Positions 25,987-35,470 of a stretch of 64,000 nt of DNA are shown piece after piece. Within the stretch, counting starts at the first letter, position 1. Every line of letters starts with the position of its first letter. Below the pieces are notes generated by a model. That model had not been told where the DNA came from and made no database searches. It was given only the letters and a program-made list of their open reading frames with translations. Made by a program: the position numbers and the translations under genes. Source of the stretch: Flavonifractor sp. An112 (GTDB lineage Bacteria; Bacillota; Clostridia; Oscillospirales; Oscillospiraceae); assembly GCF_002161085.1 (NCBI RefSeq), contig NZ_NFLU01000005.1, positions 124,001 to 188,000 of the forward strand. The letters run 5' to 3'.

Positions 25987-27328
25987 ATGGATTTCCGCCC
26001 CCTATAGGGCGGCGGAGATAGAAGAGCAGCCCCGCCAGATCGGCCAGTCCCCACCCGATGGGTACCGCCCACCAGATGCCCTTCAGGCCGATGGCCGGAA
26101 TGGGAGCCAGAAGGTAGGCCAGAGCCACCCGGGTACCCAGGGAGACCACCGTCAACACCACCGATACCCCGGGCCGCCCCAGCCCCCGGAAGAGGCCGTA
26201 GAGCAGGAAGAGGATGCCGATGCCGCAGTAGCATAGCCCCTCGATACGCAGATACTCCACCCCGATGGCGATGATCTCGGTCTCTCCCGGCTCCACGAAG
26301 AGGGCCATCAGGGGGGCGGCGAAGAGACACACCAGCAGGGAGCTGACCACGCAGAAGAGAATGGACACTACCACGGCGGAGCGGATGCCCCGGCGGATGC
26401 GCTCCGGCTGGGAGGCTCCGGTGTTCTGGGCCACGAAGGTGGAGAAGGCGTTGCCGAAGTCCTGGACGGGCAGATAGGCGAAGGCGTCGATCTTGACGGC
26501 GACGGCAAAGGCGGCCATCACGTTGACCCCGAAGGAGTTGACCAGCCCCTGCACCATCAGGATGCCGAAGTTCATCACCGACTGCTGCACGCAGGTGAGC
26601 AGGGAGTAGTGGATGATGCGGCCCAGCTCTCCCCGCCGGAAGGTGCAGTGCTCCTGTCCCAGGCGGAGGAGCGCCACCCGCCTCCAGCAGTAGAGCGCAA
26701 TCCCGGCGGCGGACACCCCCTGAGCCAGCACCGTGGCCCCGGCGGCTCCCGCCACCCCCCAGCCCAGACCCAGCACGAACCACAGGTCCAGAGCAATGTT
26801 GAGCAGGGTGGACAGGGCCAGAAAGACCAAGGGGGCGGTGGAGTTACCCACCGACCGCAGCAGGCAGGCGAAGTAATTGTATAAGAAGGTGAAGCAGATC
26901 CCCAGCAGCACCACCCGCAGATAGGCGTGGGTGTCGTCCCAGGCCTCCGCCGGGATACGCAGCAGAGTCATCACCGGCTCCAGCAGCAAAAGCACCCCCA
27001 CATTGAGGATCACCGCCACGGCGCCGATGAAGAGGAAGGAGAGGAAGAGGCAGCGCTTCAGCTCCTCCTCCCGCCGGGCCCCGTGGAGCATGGACCACAG
27101 AGCCCCGCTGCCCATACACAGCCCCAGCAGCACCGAGGTGAGGAAGGTCATCAGAGTAAAGGAGAAGCCCACCGAGGCCAGGGCGGAGGGCCCAAGGGCC
27201 CGGCCCACGATGAGGGTATCGGCAATGTTGTAGCACTGCTGCAGCAGGTTGCCCGCGATCATGGGCGCGGCAAAGCAAAGCATGGGCCGGGTGATGCCGC
27301 CCCGGGTCAGATCAATCTGCATGGTCAT
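25985..27328 (-). CDS. MATE-family multidrug/Na+ antiporter
   Basis: 447 residues with about 12 membrane segments. It carries the MatE architecture: an N-terminal half with PMLCFAAPMIAGNLLQQCYNIADTLIVGRALG, and a repeated half beginning near GRIIHYSLLTCVQQSVMNFGILMVQGLVNSFG. It exports cationic compounds with Na+ or H+. ATG 27328 is chosen because AAAGGG lies eight bases upstream; the frame is open further back but has no ribosome site. It is monocistronic. Confidence 0.9.
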   Translation of the reverse strand: MTMQIDLTRGGITRPMLCFAAPMIAGNLLQQCYNIADTLIVGRALGPSALASVGFSFTLMTFLTSVLLGLCMGSGALWSMLHGARREEELKRCLFLSFLFIGAVAVILNVGVLLLLEPVMTLLRIPAEAWDDTHAYLRVVLLGICFTFLYNYFACLLRSVGNSTAPLVFLALSTLLNIALDLWFVLGLGWGVAGAAGATVLAQGVSAAGIALYCWRRVALLRLGQEHCTFRRGELGRIIHYSLLTCVQQSVMNFGILMVQGLVNSFGVNVMAAFAVAVKIDAFAYLPVQDFGNAFSTFVAQNTGASQPERIRRGIRSAVVVSILFCVVSSLLVCLFAAPLMALFVEPGETEIIAIGVEYLRIEGLCYCGIGILFLLYGLFRGLGRPGVSVVLTVVSLGTRVALAYLLAPIPAIGLKGIWWAVPIGWGLADLAGLLFYLRRPIGGGNP

Positions 27329-27500
27329 TCCACATCCCTTTCCAGGGCATGATAGCAGGCCCGGGGAAAAAATACAAGAGTGGCCTTGCCTTTTGAGCCA
27401 GGAAACGATAAGATAAGATGTGCAAAAAAACCGTGCGTTTTTAACCATTTCGTGCTATACTACATATTCGAACTTACTTCATCCGGAAAGGATGCTGACC

Positions 27501-28319
27501 ATGCGAAAAGAGATCCTTTTGCCCGCCATTGCGGTGGTGGGCGGCGGGGCCGGCTTCGCCCTGCGGCGCTGGGAACTGGCTACCGCTTTTGAGGCGGACA
27601 CCGGCCTTCCCATCTCCGGCGCTCCCGCCACCATGGCCCTCATCGCCCTGTCGGTGGTGGTGGCTGCCGTGCTGCTGATCCTCAGCTTTATGGGGAAGTA
27701 TCCCCGATTCAGCGGCTATGACCAGGCTTTTTCTGCCAAGGACAACACCCTGTATGCCATGGCGGGGATACTCTCCGGCTTCCTGCTCATCGGGGCGGGC
27801 GGTCTGATGGCCTATGACTTTGCCACCGGGGCCAATCCCATCTACACCCGCCTCATCGTGGCGGTGCTGGCGGTGGCCTCCGGCCTGTGCGTCATGTCCA
27901 CGGTGCGGGACAATTTTAAAGGGGAGAACAAGGGCAAGTACAGCGTGCCCCTGCTCATCCCGGCCTTTGCCTTCTGCGTGTGGCTCATCGCCGCCTACCA
28001 GGTGCGGGCGGGGGACCCGGTGCAGCTGGACTATGTGTACGAGCTCTTTGCCATCATCGCCGGCCTGCTGGGGCTCTACTTTATCGCCGGTTTCTCCTTT
28101 GACAAGGGTAAGTGCGTCCCCGCGGTGTTCTTCTGCCTGATGGGTGTGTATTTCTCCCTGGTCACCCTGGCCGATGAGCACGACTGGGCCACCCTGGTGC
28201 TCTATGGCTTTACCATTCTCTATCTGCTGACTTCCAGCGCTTTGCTGCTGTACAATGCCGCCCGGCCTCTGCCAGAGGAGCCGGTCGAGAACGATACGGA
28301 GGGATCCTCTGATGTCTGA
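27501..28319 (+). CDS. Polytopic membrane protein of unknown function
   Basis: 272 residues with about seven predicted membrane segments, short loops, and an acidic C-terminal tail (RPLPEEPVENDTEGSSDV). No family was recognised. ATG 27501 has GGAAAGG nine bases upstream; an in-frame ATG at 27492 abuts that site and is unlikely. A TATACT box at 27456-27461 may be its promoter. The stop overlaps the metG start by 8 bases, so metG is probably translated from the same message. Confidence 0.72.
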   Translation: MRKEILLPAIAVVGGGAGFALRRWELATAFEADTGLPISGAPATMALIALSVVVAAVLLILSFMGKYPRFSGYDQAFSAKDNTLYAMAGILSGFLLIGAGGLMAYDFATGANPIYTRLIVAVLAVASGLCVMSTVRDNFKGENKGKYSVPLLIPAFAFCVWLIAAYQVRAGDPVQLDYVYELFAIIAGLLGLYFIAGFSFDKGKCVPAVFFCLMGVYFSLVTLADEHDWATLVLYGFTILYLLTSSALLLYNAARPLPEEPVENDTEGSSDV

Positions 28320-30354
28320 GAAAAAGAAATTTTATATCACCACCCCCATTTACTACCCCTCGGACAAGCTCCACATCGGCCATGCCTACTGCACTGTGGC
28401 CACCGATGCTATGGCCCGGTATAAGCGGCTGTGCGGCTATGATGTGCTGTTCCTCACCGGCACCGACGAGCACGGCCAGAAGATCGAGGACAAGGCCAAG
28501 GCCGCCGGCGTCTCCCCCAAGGAGTATGTGGACAACATCGTGGAGGGCCCCCAGGGCGTCAAGGACCTGTGGAAGCTGATGAACATTTCCAACGACCGGT
28601 TCATCCGCACCACCGACGACTACCATGTGGCCGCCATCCAGAAGATCTTTAAGAAGATGTATGAGAAGGGCGACATCTACAAGGGCAAGTATGTGGGCAA
28701 GTACTGCAAGCCCTGCGAGTCCTTCTGGACCGAGAGCCAGCTGGTGGACGGCAAGTGCCCCGACTGCGGCCGTGAGGTCCAGGACGCCGAGGAGGAGGCC
28801 TACTTCTTCCGGCTGAGCAAGTACGCCGACCGCATCCAGGACCTGCTGGAGAACACCGACTTCCTGGAGCCCCGCAGCCGGGTCAACGAGATGGTGAACA
28901 ACTTCATCAAGCCCGGCCTGGAGGACCTGTGCGTCTCCCGTACCTCCTTCCAGTGGGGCATTCCCGTGGACTTCGACCCCGGCCATGTGGTGTATGTGTG
29001 GATCGACGCCCTCTTCAACTACACCACCGCCCTGGGCTTCATGAACGACAAGTACGACGACTATGAGAAGTACTGGCCTGCCGACGTCCACTTCATCGGC
29101 AAGGAGATCGTCCGCTTCCACTCCATCATCTGGCCCGCCATGCTCATGAGCATGGAGATGCCCCTGCCCAAGAAGGTGTTTGGCCACGGCTGGCTGCTGC
29201 TGGACGGCGGCAAGATGAGCAAGTCCAAGGGCAACGTGGTGGACCCCTATCTGCTGGCCCAGCGCTACGGCGTGGATTCCCTGCGCTACTTCCTGCTGCG
29301 GGAGTTCCCCTTCGGCACCGACGGCAACTTCTCCAATGAGGCCCTCATCGGCCGCATCAACACCGACCTGGCCAACGACCTGGGTAATCTGGTGAGCCGT
29401 ACCACCGCCATGGTGGGCAAGTACTTCGGCGCGCACCTGCCTGCCGGCTGCGGTGCCACCGGAGACGAGGCGGATCTGGCCAATCTGGTGGCTCAGTCCA
29501 TGGGCAATGTGGGCCTGTCCATGCAGTTCCCTGAGGACGATCCCCAGAAGTTTGACGTGGAGCTCATCGCCATGGCCGCCCAGCTGCGCAACACCTATGA
29601 GGACAAGATGGAGCAGTATGCCTTCCAGGACGCCCTGATGGAGGTCTTCAAGCTCATCGGCCGGGCCAACAAGTATATCGACGAGAACAAGCCCTGGGCT
29701 CTGGCCAAGGACGAGACCCAGCAGGACCGTCTGGCCCATGTGCTGTACAATCTGCTGGAGTGCGTGCGCATTTCCGCCGTGCTCCTCACCCCCTTTATGC
29801 CCGAGACCTGCGGAAAGATCTTTGCCCAGATCGGCGCCAATGACAGCCAGCGCACCTGGGAGTCCGCCGGTGTGTGGGGCGCGCTGTCTGACCAGGCTCC
29901 TGTGAGCAAGGGTGAGAACCTCTTCCCCCGCATCGACGCTGCCAAGGAGCTGGAGGAGCTGGCCGCTCTGGAGGAGGCCGCCAAGGCGGAAGCCGCTGCC
30001 AAGGCTGAGCCCGAGTATATTACCATCGACGACTTTGCCAAGGTGAAGTTCGTCACCGCCAAGGTGCTCTCCTGCGAGGCGGTGAAGAAGAGCAAGAAGC
30101 TGCTCCGCTTTACCCTGGACTGCGGCGAGGGCCAGCCCCGTCAGATTCTCTCCGGCATCCATGAGTACTACGAGCCCGAGGATCTGATCGGCAAGACCGT
30201 GGTGGCCTGCGTCAACCTGGCCCCCCGGAAGATGATGGGCCTGGAGTCCAACGGTATGCTCATCTCCGCCGTGAAGGAGGGAGCCGAGGGCCACGAGGAG
30301 CTCCACCTGCTCATGCTGGACGACAAGGTGCCCGCCGGCTGCACCCTGGGTTAA
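28312..30354 (+). CDS. metG: Methionyl-tRNA synthetase
   Basis: 680 residues. The class I signature HIGHA is in SDKLHIGHAYCT near residue 22. A zinc knuckle is CKPC...CPDC (about 140-160) and the KMSKS loop is GGKMSKSKGNVVDP near 302. The C-terminal OB-fold tRNA-binding/dimerisation domain is residues about 565-680 (ITIDDFAKVKFVTAKVLSCEAV). It charges tRNA-Met. ATG 28312 has GGAGGG and overlaps the upstream membrane protein gene, with a clear terminator after. No T-box leader is seen. Confidence 0.96.
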   Translation: MSEKKKFYITTPIYYPSDKLHIGHAYCTVATDAMARYKRLCGYDVLFLTGTDEHGQKIEDKAKAAGVSPKEYVDNIVEGPQGVKDLWKLMNISNDRFIRTTDDYHVAAIQKIFKKMYEKGDIYKGKYVGKYCKPCESFWTESQLVDGKCPDCGREVQDAEEEAYFFRLSKYADRIQDLLENTDFLEPRSRVNEMVNNFIKPGLEDLCVSRTSFQWGIPVDFDPGHVVYVWIDALFNYTTALGFMNDKYDDYEKYWPADVHFIGKEIVRFHSIIWPAMLMSMEMPLPKKVFGHGWLLLDGGKMSKSKGNVVDPYLLAQRYGVDSLRYFLLREFPFGTDGNFSNEALIGRINTDLANDLGNLVSRTTAMVGKYFGAHLPAGCGATGDEADLANLVAQSMGNVGLSMQFPEDDPQKFDVELIAMAAQLRNTYEDKMEQYAFQDALMEVFKLIGRANKYIDENKPWALAKDETQQDRLAHVLYNLLECVRISAVLLTPFMPETCGKIFAQIGANDSQRTWESAGVWGALSDQAPVSKGENLFPRIDAAKELEELAALEEAAKAEAAAKAEPEYITIDDFAKVKFVTAKVLSCEAVKKSKKLLRFTLDCGEGQPRQILSGIHEYYEPEDLIGKTVVACVNLAPRKMMGLESNGMLISAVKEGAEGHEELHLLMLDDKVPAGCTLG

Positions 30355-30367
30355 TTGAAAGAAAAAC

Positions 30368-30403
30368 AAAGGAGACGCTGCACAAGCAGCGTCTCCTTTT
30401 TTA
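30368..30403 (+). terminator. Terminator after metG
   Basis: A 14-bp stem, AAAGGAGACGCTGC with ACAA loop and its complement, is followed by T-rich sequence. Confidence 0.87.
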
Positions 30404-30425
30404 TAAATACTATGCAGCCAGCTCA

Positions 30426-30454
30426 TTGTGCCGGTGGGAAGAATTCTTTATACT
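30426..30454 (+). promoter_or_regulatory. Probable promoter of the small lipoprotein gene
   Basis: TTGTGC at 30426-30431 and TATACT at 30449-30454 are separated by 17 bp. The -35 is weak (3 of 6) and the -10 good (5 of 6). Confidence 0.5.
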
Positions 30455-30523
30455 TTAAGAAACGGTTCAGGTTTTACAGGTCTGTTCAAGCCTGTGCCAT
30501 TTCGAGAGGAAAGAAGGATCGCT

Positions 30524-30880
30524 ATGAAAAAGGTTGTTTCCCTTGCGCTGGCCCTGGTCATGATGCTGGGCCTGTGTGCCTGCGGCGGCGGTTCCGCCGC
30601 GCCGGAAGAGGAGGACCACTCCGACGCCATCCGTCTGGCGGTACAGTCCGAGGCGGCTGTGGAGTGTATGTTCAGCTATGCCAACGTGAAGAACGTCCTG
30701 GCCTCTGTGACCAATACCGATGACAACGGCGACGGCACCTATGAGGTCAATGGCTACATCACCGTGATCGACGACTACGGCGACCGCTACAAGGCAAAAT
30801 TCGATGCCACCGTCTCTGTGGACGAGGACGGCGACGCCGACTGCGACAGCTTCAGCATGGAGACCCCCACCCGGGAGTAA
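30524..30880 (+). CDS. Small secreted lipoprotein of unknown function
   Basis: 118 residues from ATG 30524 with AGAGGAAAGAAGG upstream. It has a lipoprotein signal peptide ending in the lipobox LCAC (residues about 18-21), a short GGGSAAPEEEDHSD linker, then a single acidic domain of about 85 residues ending VSVDEDGDADCDSFSM. The domain resembles small beta-rich lipoproteins abundant in gut Clostridia, but no named family is claimed. The gene has its own promoter and a bidirectional terminator, so it is monocistronic. Confidence 0.75.
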   Translation: MKKVVSLALALVMMLGLCACGGGSAAPEEEDHSDAIRLAVQSEAAVECMFSYANVKNVLASVTNTDDNGDGTYEVNGYITVIDDYGDRYKAKFDATVSVDEDGDADCDSFSMETPTRE

Positions 30881-30900
30881 TACTTCCAATCCCTTCAAAA

Positions 30901-30937
30901 CAAAGACGTGCTGCTATGCAGCACGTCTTTGTTTTTT
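30901..30937. terminator. Bidirectional terminator between lipoprotein and citrate synthase genes
   Basis: A 14-bp stem, CAAAGACGTGCTGC (30901-30914) with TAT loop and its complement (30918-30931), is flanked by A- and T-runs for both directions. Confidence 0.87.
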
Positions 30938-30943
30938 GTTCTG

Positions 30944-32311
30944 TTATCGCTGGTCCAGGGGCACGAAGGGCCGCATGGGAGCCACAGCCTTGTAGGCGGG
31001 ACGGATGATGCGGTTGCCCGGCTGGTAGACCTCCTCGATGCGGTGGGCGCACCAGCCCACGATACGGGCCACGGCGAACAGGGGGGTATACAGCTCCTGG
31101 GGGATGCCCATCATCTTGTACACCATGCCGGAGAACAGGTCCACGTTGGCGCACACCACCTTGTCCTCCCCCTTGACGGAGAGGAGCACCTCGGGGGTGA
31201 GCCGCTCCACCGTCTCGTACAGCTCGAACTCGTCCAGCATCCCCTTGGTCTCAGCCAGCTTCTTGGCGAACTTCTTGAGGATGACGGCACGGGGGTCGGA
31301 GATGGTGTAGATGGCGTGGCCCATGCCGTAGATGAGGCCCGACTTGTCGCCGGCTTCCTTCCGCAGCAGCTTGCCCAGGAAGGCGCGCACCTCGTCCTCG
31401 TCCTTCCAGTCCTTTACCGCGTCCTCGATGTAGCCGAACATCTCCATGACCTTCTTGTTGGCGCCGCCGTGGCGGGGGCCCTTCAGGGAGCCTACGGCAG
31501 CGGCGATGGAGGAGTAGAAGTCGGTGCCGGAGGAGGAGAGCACCCGGCAGGCGAAGGCAGAGTTGTTGCCGCCGCCGTGCTCGGCGTGGAGCACCAGGCA
31601 CAGGTCCAGCAGCCGGGCCTCCTGCTCGGTGAACTGGTTGTCGTGGCGGACGGAGTAGAGGAAGTTCTCCGCCACGCTGAGTCCGGCCTGAGGCCGGTGG
31701 AGGTAGAGGGACTCGTCGTCATAGTAGTGGCGCTTCACGGCAAAGGCGTGGGCCACGATGACGGGCACCCGGGCGATGAGCTGGATGGCCTGCCGCAGCT
31801 GATTGGACAGGGACATATCGTCCGGGTTGTCGTCATAGGAGTACAGGGCCAGCACCGAGCGGGCCAGCTTGTTCATCACGTCGGGACTGGGGGCCTTGAT
31901 GATCATGTCCTCGGTAAACATATGGGGCAGGGTGTGGTTGTCGCTGAGCATCTGCTGGAAAGCGGTCAGCTGCTCCCTGGTAGGCAGAGCGCCGAAGAGC
32001 AGCAGATAGGCGGTCTCCTCAAAGCCGAACCGGTTCTCCCGCACGAAGCCGTCCACCAGCTCCTCCACATCGATGCCCCGGTAGATCAGCTTGCCGGGGG
32101 CGGGGAAGCGCTCGCCGTCCTGGAGGTAATAGCCCAGCACGTTGCCGATCTGGGTGACGCCCGCCATGACGCCGGTGCCGTCGGCGTTGCGCAGGCCCCG
32201 CTTGACCCGATAGCGCTCGTAATCTGCCGGGTCGATCTGGTTATGTTTGCGATATTCCTCACATAGACTGTCAATGAAGTCCATGGATGTGCCCTTCTCG
32301 GCGTTTTGCAT
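30944..32311 (-). CDS. gltA: Citrate synthase
   Basis: 455 residues. Active-site residues are present: histidine in LCLVLHAEHGGGNNS, histidine in GLIYGMGHAIYTISDPRA, and aspartate in ANVDLFSGMVYKMMGIP. It condenses acetyl-CoA and oxaloacetate, probably for glutamate synthesis in an incomplete TCA cycle. ATG 32311 has AAGGAGAGG nine bases upstream; an in-frame extension further upstream would run through the promoter and is rejected. It is monocistronic. The C-terminus has YQPGNRIIRPAYK, usual for the family. Confidence 0.95.
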   Translation of the reverse strand: MQNAEKGTSMDFIDSLCEEYRKHNQIDPADYERYRVKRGLRNADGTGVMAGVTQIGNVLGYYLQDGERFPAPGKLIYRGIDVEELVDGFVRENRFGFEETAYLLLFGALPTREQLTAFQQMLSDNHTLPHMFTEDMIIKAPSPDVMNKLARSVLALYSYDDNPDDMSLSNQLRQAIQLIARVPVIVAHAFAVKRHYYDDESLYLHRPQAGLSVAENFLYSVRHDNQFTEQEARLLDLCLVLHAEHGGGNNSAFACRVLSSSGTDFYSSIAAAVGSLKGPRHGGANKKVMEMFGYIEDAVKDWKDEDEVRAFLGKLLRKEAGDKSGLIYGMGHAIYTISDPRAVILKKFAKKLAETKGMLDEFELYETVERLTPEVLLSVKGEDKVVCANVDLFSGMVYKMMGIPQELYTPLFAVARIVGWCAHRIEEVYQPGNRIIRPAYKAVAPMRPFVPLDQR

Positions 32312-32348
32312 TTCCAGCCTCTCCTTTGCCCAAATTCTTTTACACGGT

Positions 32349-32377
32349 ATTGTACAACCATTTTGCGGCACAGTCAA
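32349..32377 (-). promoter_or_regulatory. Sigma-A promoter of citrate synthase
   Basis: On the minus strand, TTGACT (32372-32377) and TACAAT (32349-32354) are separated by 17 bp. The start lies about 30 bases upstream of the ATG at 32311. Confidence 0.8.
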
Positions 32378-32450
32378 TATGGAAAGTAAACGAAGTAAAA
32401 ATTGAAATGGAATGAATCATAACTTGCAAAAAGAGGGGATGGTGTTTCCG

Positions 32451-33455
32451 ATGAGACAGGTGGCGGCGGTTGCCCTGGCCCTGCTGCTGGCCCTATTTCT
32501 GCTGCCGCTGCTGCTGGTGCCCCAGGGAGAGGGGGCTCTGCCGGTGGAAAGCGGCAGTCTGCCCATTGACCGCACGGTGGTTACACCGGAGCCGGCCCTG
32601 GACAGCGCCCAGCAGGTAACGGTAAAGCGGTCCGACGGCACGGTGGAAACCATGGCCCTGGACGACTACCTGTGGGGGGTGGTGGCCGCCGAGATGCCCG
32701 CCGCCTTTGAAAGCGAAGCCCTGAAGGCCCAGGCGGTGGCCGCCCGCACTTATACCTATTCCAAAATGGAGCGGGAGACCTCCGGTCACCCGGAGGCCGA
32801 CCTGTGTACCGACGTGAATTGCTGCCAGGCCTACCGCACCCGGGAGGATGCCGCTGCCAGCTGGGGAACCAACGCCCAGATGTATACCGACAAGATCGCC
32901 GCCGCTGTGGCGGACACCGACGGGGTGGCGGTACTCTATGAGGGCAGCCCCATTCAGGCCGTCTTTTTCTCCTCCGCCGACGGGCGGACGGTGGACGCGG
33001 TGGAGGTGTGGGGCAATTCCGTACCCTACCTCACCGGAGTGGACAGCCCCGAGGGGGAGGAGGTACCCAACTACCACTCCACTGTCACCCTGACGGCGGA
33101 GGAGTTCAAGACCGCCATTCTGGCCAAGTACCCTGGGGCGGACCTGTCAGGGGATCCCTCCGGCTGGTTTTCCAATACCGTGTCCAACTCCGCCGGAGGT
33201 GTGAGCAGCATAGATGTGGGGGGCGTCACCGTCAGCGGACAGGAGCTGCGTACCCTGTTCTCCCTGCGCTCCACCAGCTTTACCGTGTCCGCCGGGGCGG
33301 AGGGGGTGACCTTTTCGGTCACTGGCTACGGCCACGGGGTGGGCATGAGCCAGTACGGGGCCAACGCCCTGGCCAAGGAGGGCAAGGGCTATGAGGAGAT
33401 TTTAAAGTGGTACTACACCGGGGTGGAAGTGGAACAATATACCCCTGGACAGTGA
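32451..33455 (+). CDS. spoIID: Stage II sporulation protein D (SpoIID)-like lytic enzyme
   Basis: 334 residues from ATG 32451. A single N-terminal membrane anchor (RQVAAVALALLLALFLLPLLLV) is followed by the SpoIID domain: MALDDYLWGVVAAEMPAAFESEALKAQAVAARTY is the signature, and GHGVGMSQYGANALAKEGKGYEEILKWYY the C-terminal one. SpoIID cleaves peptidoglycan glycan strands during engulfment of the forespore, so it implies endospore formation. AAGAGGGG lies 12 bases before this ATG and 3 bases before an in-frame GTG at 32442, so the start is uncertain by three residues. A CATAAC-like sigma-E -10 near 32418 is possible but weak. Confidence 0.87.
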   Translation: MRQVAAVALALLLALFLLPLLLVPQGEGALPVESGSLPIDRTVVTPEPALDSAQQVTVKRSDGTVETMALDDYLWGVVAAEMPAAFESEALKAQAVAARTYTYSKMERETSGHPEADLCTDVNCCQAYRTREDAAASWGTNAQMYTDKIAAAVADTDGVAVLYEGSPIQAVFFSSADGRTVDAVEVWGNSVPYLTGVDSPEGEEVPNYHSTVTLTAEEFKTAILAKYPGADLSGDPSGWFSNTVSNSAGGVSSIDVGGVTVSGQELRTLFSLRSTSFTVSAGAEGVTFSVTGYGHGVGMSQYGANALAKEGKGYEEILKWYYTGVEVEQYTPGQ

Positions 33456-33470
33456 ACTGCCCAGGGGTAT
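33439..33470. terminator. Hairpin overlapping the spoIID stop codon
   Basis: Arms ATACCCCTGG (33439-33448) and its complement (33461-33470) place the spoIID stop codon in the loop. It lies between convergent genes; T-tracts are poor. Confidence 0.5.
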
Positions 33471-33481
33471 CGCTTATGCCG

Positions 33482-35080
33482 TCAGTCGGGAAAGCGCGTA
33501 TAGGGGAAGGGGACGCCGGAGTCCATCCAGCCTTCCCCAATGGCAACGGCCTCTTCGCCGTTCTCCGGCACGGACACCTGGTCCAGGGTCACCAAGAAGC
33601 CCTCCGCCGACGGGTCAAACCGGTATTGCTTCCACTCGGTCCGTCCCGCGCCGCTGGAGCCGTTGTGGCAGAGGATGTTGTCCTCGCGCACCACATAGAG
33701 ACTCCGCTCCCAGCCCTCCACCGCCAGCACGGGCTGGCCGTCCACCAGGGTGTAGATGGCAAAGACATAGCCCTCATCCATGCTCCAGAATTCGCTGCCC
33801 ACAAAGCCCATCAATAGCTCCTCTACCCCGTCGCCGTTTAGATCACGGAGTGTGTAGCCGATGGTACCAGCCGGGTCCCAGGAGGGGCAAATGAGGACGA
33901 GCAGCAGGTCCGGAAAGTCGATCGGCGGTCGTTTGCGAAGCAGGGCCTCCGCATACCGGGACAGAAGCGGACCATAGGCACTGAGCTCCCCGCCGGTGGG
34001 AGTGCCGGCGGAGACGGAGGACGCTCCGCCCCGCTGGACGGTGTTCTCTGCTGTGGCCGCAGCCGGGGGGTGAGTATCCACCATCCCGCAGGCGCAGCAG
34101 GTGACCACCAGCCCCAGAACCAGGGTCAGGCAGACTGCCCCTTTGCCCGGCTTGCGATAGCCCTTGATCCCCAGAAGCCGGGTTTTCAGCCGCTTCCCCT
34201 CCTGACAGAGGGGGGCGGCCATCCAGGGGGAGGGCCTTCCAGGCCGGGCGGCCAGCAGCAACAGCATATCCCCGTAGGCCATCCTCTGCTCCGGCGCCAG
34301 GGCACGGACCACCGCCTCGTCGCAGGACAGCTCGCAGTCCAGTGCGATGCGCCGCCCCATCCAGTGGACCAGGGGATTGAACCAGTGGAGGCTGGCCACC
34401 AGCACTACCAGCCACTTGTAGCAGATGTCCCACCGTCGGGCGTGGGTCAGCTCATGGCGGAGGGCGGCGGTCAGGGCGTGAGGAGGAAGGGACGGCCCGC
34501 CCTGGGGCAGGACGATCACCGGCCGAAAGACCCCCAGCAGCATGGGGGCGTTCACCTGGTTGCTGCAAGCCAGTTTCATCCGGCGGCTGTGGCCCAGCTC
34601 TTCAAACAGGGCCAGGGCCTCCGCGGTTGGCGGGGCGAGAGAGATACGGACCCGGCGGGAAAAGCGGGCATAGGCGGCGATATGCCAGAGGAAGAAGCCC
34701 GCCCCAACTGCCAGCCACAGGGAAACCAAGACGCCGGGAAGGGAAATGGCCGGGGCGGAGGGCTGGGTCGTCTCCGGTTGATCCACCGTGACCGGCTCCG
34801 ACGGCGGAGTAATGGGAGCGGTCTGTGTGTCCGTCTGGTCCTGCCGTTCGGGAAGAATGGTTTCCTGCCGGACCATCTCCTGGGTAGGCTGAGGGGGCTG
34901 GGGCAGAGTGATGCCGTAGCCGAAGGGGATTAGAAAGCGGAGGAGCACCGCCAGCCAGAGATAATAGGAGACGGCCCTGGGCACCCTGTTTCCCGTCACA
35001 GGGCGCAGCAGCAGCAGAAGCGCGCACAGCAGGGAGCCGGACAGGGTGAGGGAGAGCAGGGTAAGCAGTACCTCTTTCAT
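33482..35080 (-). CDS. BlaR1/MecR1-type M56 membrane peptidase
   Basis: 532 residues. It has about four membrane segments: N-terminal pair, one near 115-140, and one near 320 (GKGAVCLTLVLGLVVTCC). Between them is a cytoplasmic zinc-peptidase domain with RHELTHARRWD (HExxH type) and a downstream ELSCDEAV. The C-terminal extracellular part (about 340-532) is not a penicillin-binding sensor. It contains a VCBS/EF-hand-like segment (IGYTLRDLNGDGVEELLMGFVG) and a domain reminiscent of secreted Clostridial proteins. It likely senses a signal and triggers repressor cleavage. ATG 35080 has AGGAGG and overlaps the repressor gene by four bases. Confidence 0.85.
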   Translation of the reverse strand: MKEVLLTLLSLTLSGSLLCALLLLLRPVTGNRVPRAVSYYLWLAVLLRFLIPFGYGITLPQPPQPTQEMVRQETILPERQDQTDTQTAPITPPSEPVTVDQPETTQPSAPAISLPGVLVSLWLAVGAGFFLWHIAAYARFSRRVRISLAPPTAEALALFEELGHSRRMKLACSNQVNAPMLLGVFRPVIVLPQGGPSLPPHALTAALRHELTHARRWDICYKWLVVLVASLHWFNPLVHWMGRRIALDCELSCDEAVVRALAPEQRMAYGDMLLLLAARPGRPSPWMAAPLCQEGKRLKTRLLGIKGYRKPGKGAVCLTLVLGLVVTCCACGMVDTHPPAAATAENTVQRGGASSVSAGTPTGGELSAYGPLLSRYAEALLRKRPPIDFPDLLLVLICPSWDPAGTIGYTLRDLNGDGVEELLMGFVGSEFWSMDEGYVFAIYTLVDGQPVLAVEGWERSLYVVREDNILCHNGSSGAGRTEWKQYRFDPSAEGFLVTLDQVSVPENGEEAVAIGEGWMDSGVPFPYTRFPD

Positions 35081-35451
35081 GTGGATTCCTCCTGATGGAA
35101 CAGGGCGGACAGCTCGGCGATCTCTGCTTGGCTCAGCTGGCCGTCGGACAGCAGGGAGGCCACCAGCTTTTTGGCGCTGCCGTTGAACACCTGGTCCACC
35201 AGGTGGCGGGCGGACCAGCGGCCATATTGGGCCTGGGTGATGACCGCCCGGTACATTCCCCGGCGCTCCAGCTGAACGGCCCCCTTTTCGCACAGACGGC
35301 GCAGCAGGGTCTTGACGGTGGAGTCCTCCCAGCCGCACCGGGCGGACAGAATGCGGCGCAGCTCCGACAGCGGAGCCGGCTGGGGCAGGCTCCACAGGGC
35401 CTTCATAACCTCCAGCTCGGCATCTTGGATCTTTTCAGCACCAATACACAT
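35077..35451 (-). CDS. BlaI/MecI/CopY-family repressor
   Basis: 124 residues, the typical size. The winged helix is residues about 5-75 (IQDAELEVMKALWS, then WEDSTVKTLLRRLCEKGAVQLERRGMYRAV). A dimerisation tail follows (GSAKKLVASLLSDGQLSQAEIAELSALF). It should bind TACA/TGTA-type dyads, two of which overlap the promoter just upstream. AAGGAGG is five bases from the ATG. It is translationally coupled to the M56 peptidase through an ATGA overlap, giving a self-regulated pair. No beta-lactamase gene is adjacent. Confidence 0.92.
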   Translation of the reverse strand: MCIGAEKIQDAELEVMKALWSLPQPAPLSELRRILSARCGWEDSTVKTLLRRLCEKGAVQLERRGMYRAVITQAQYGRWSARHLVDQVFNGSAKKLVASLLSDGQLSQAEIAELSALFHQEEST

Positions 35452-35470
35452 AGCGGCCTCCTTAAAGGTT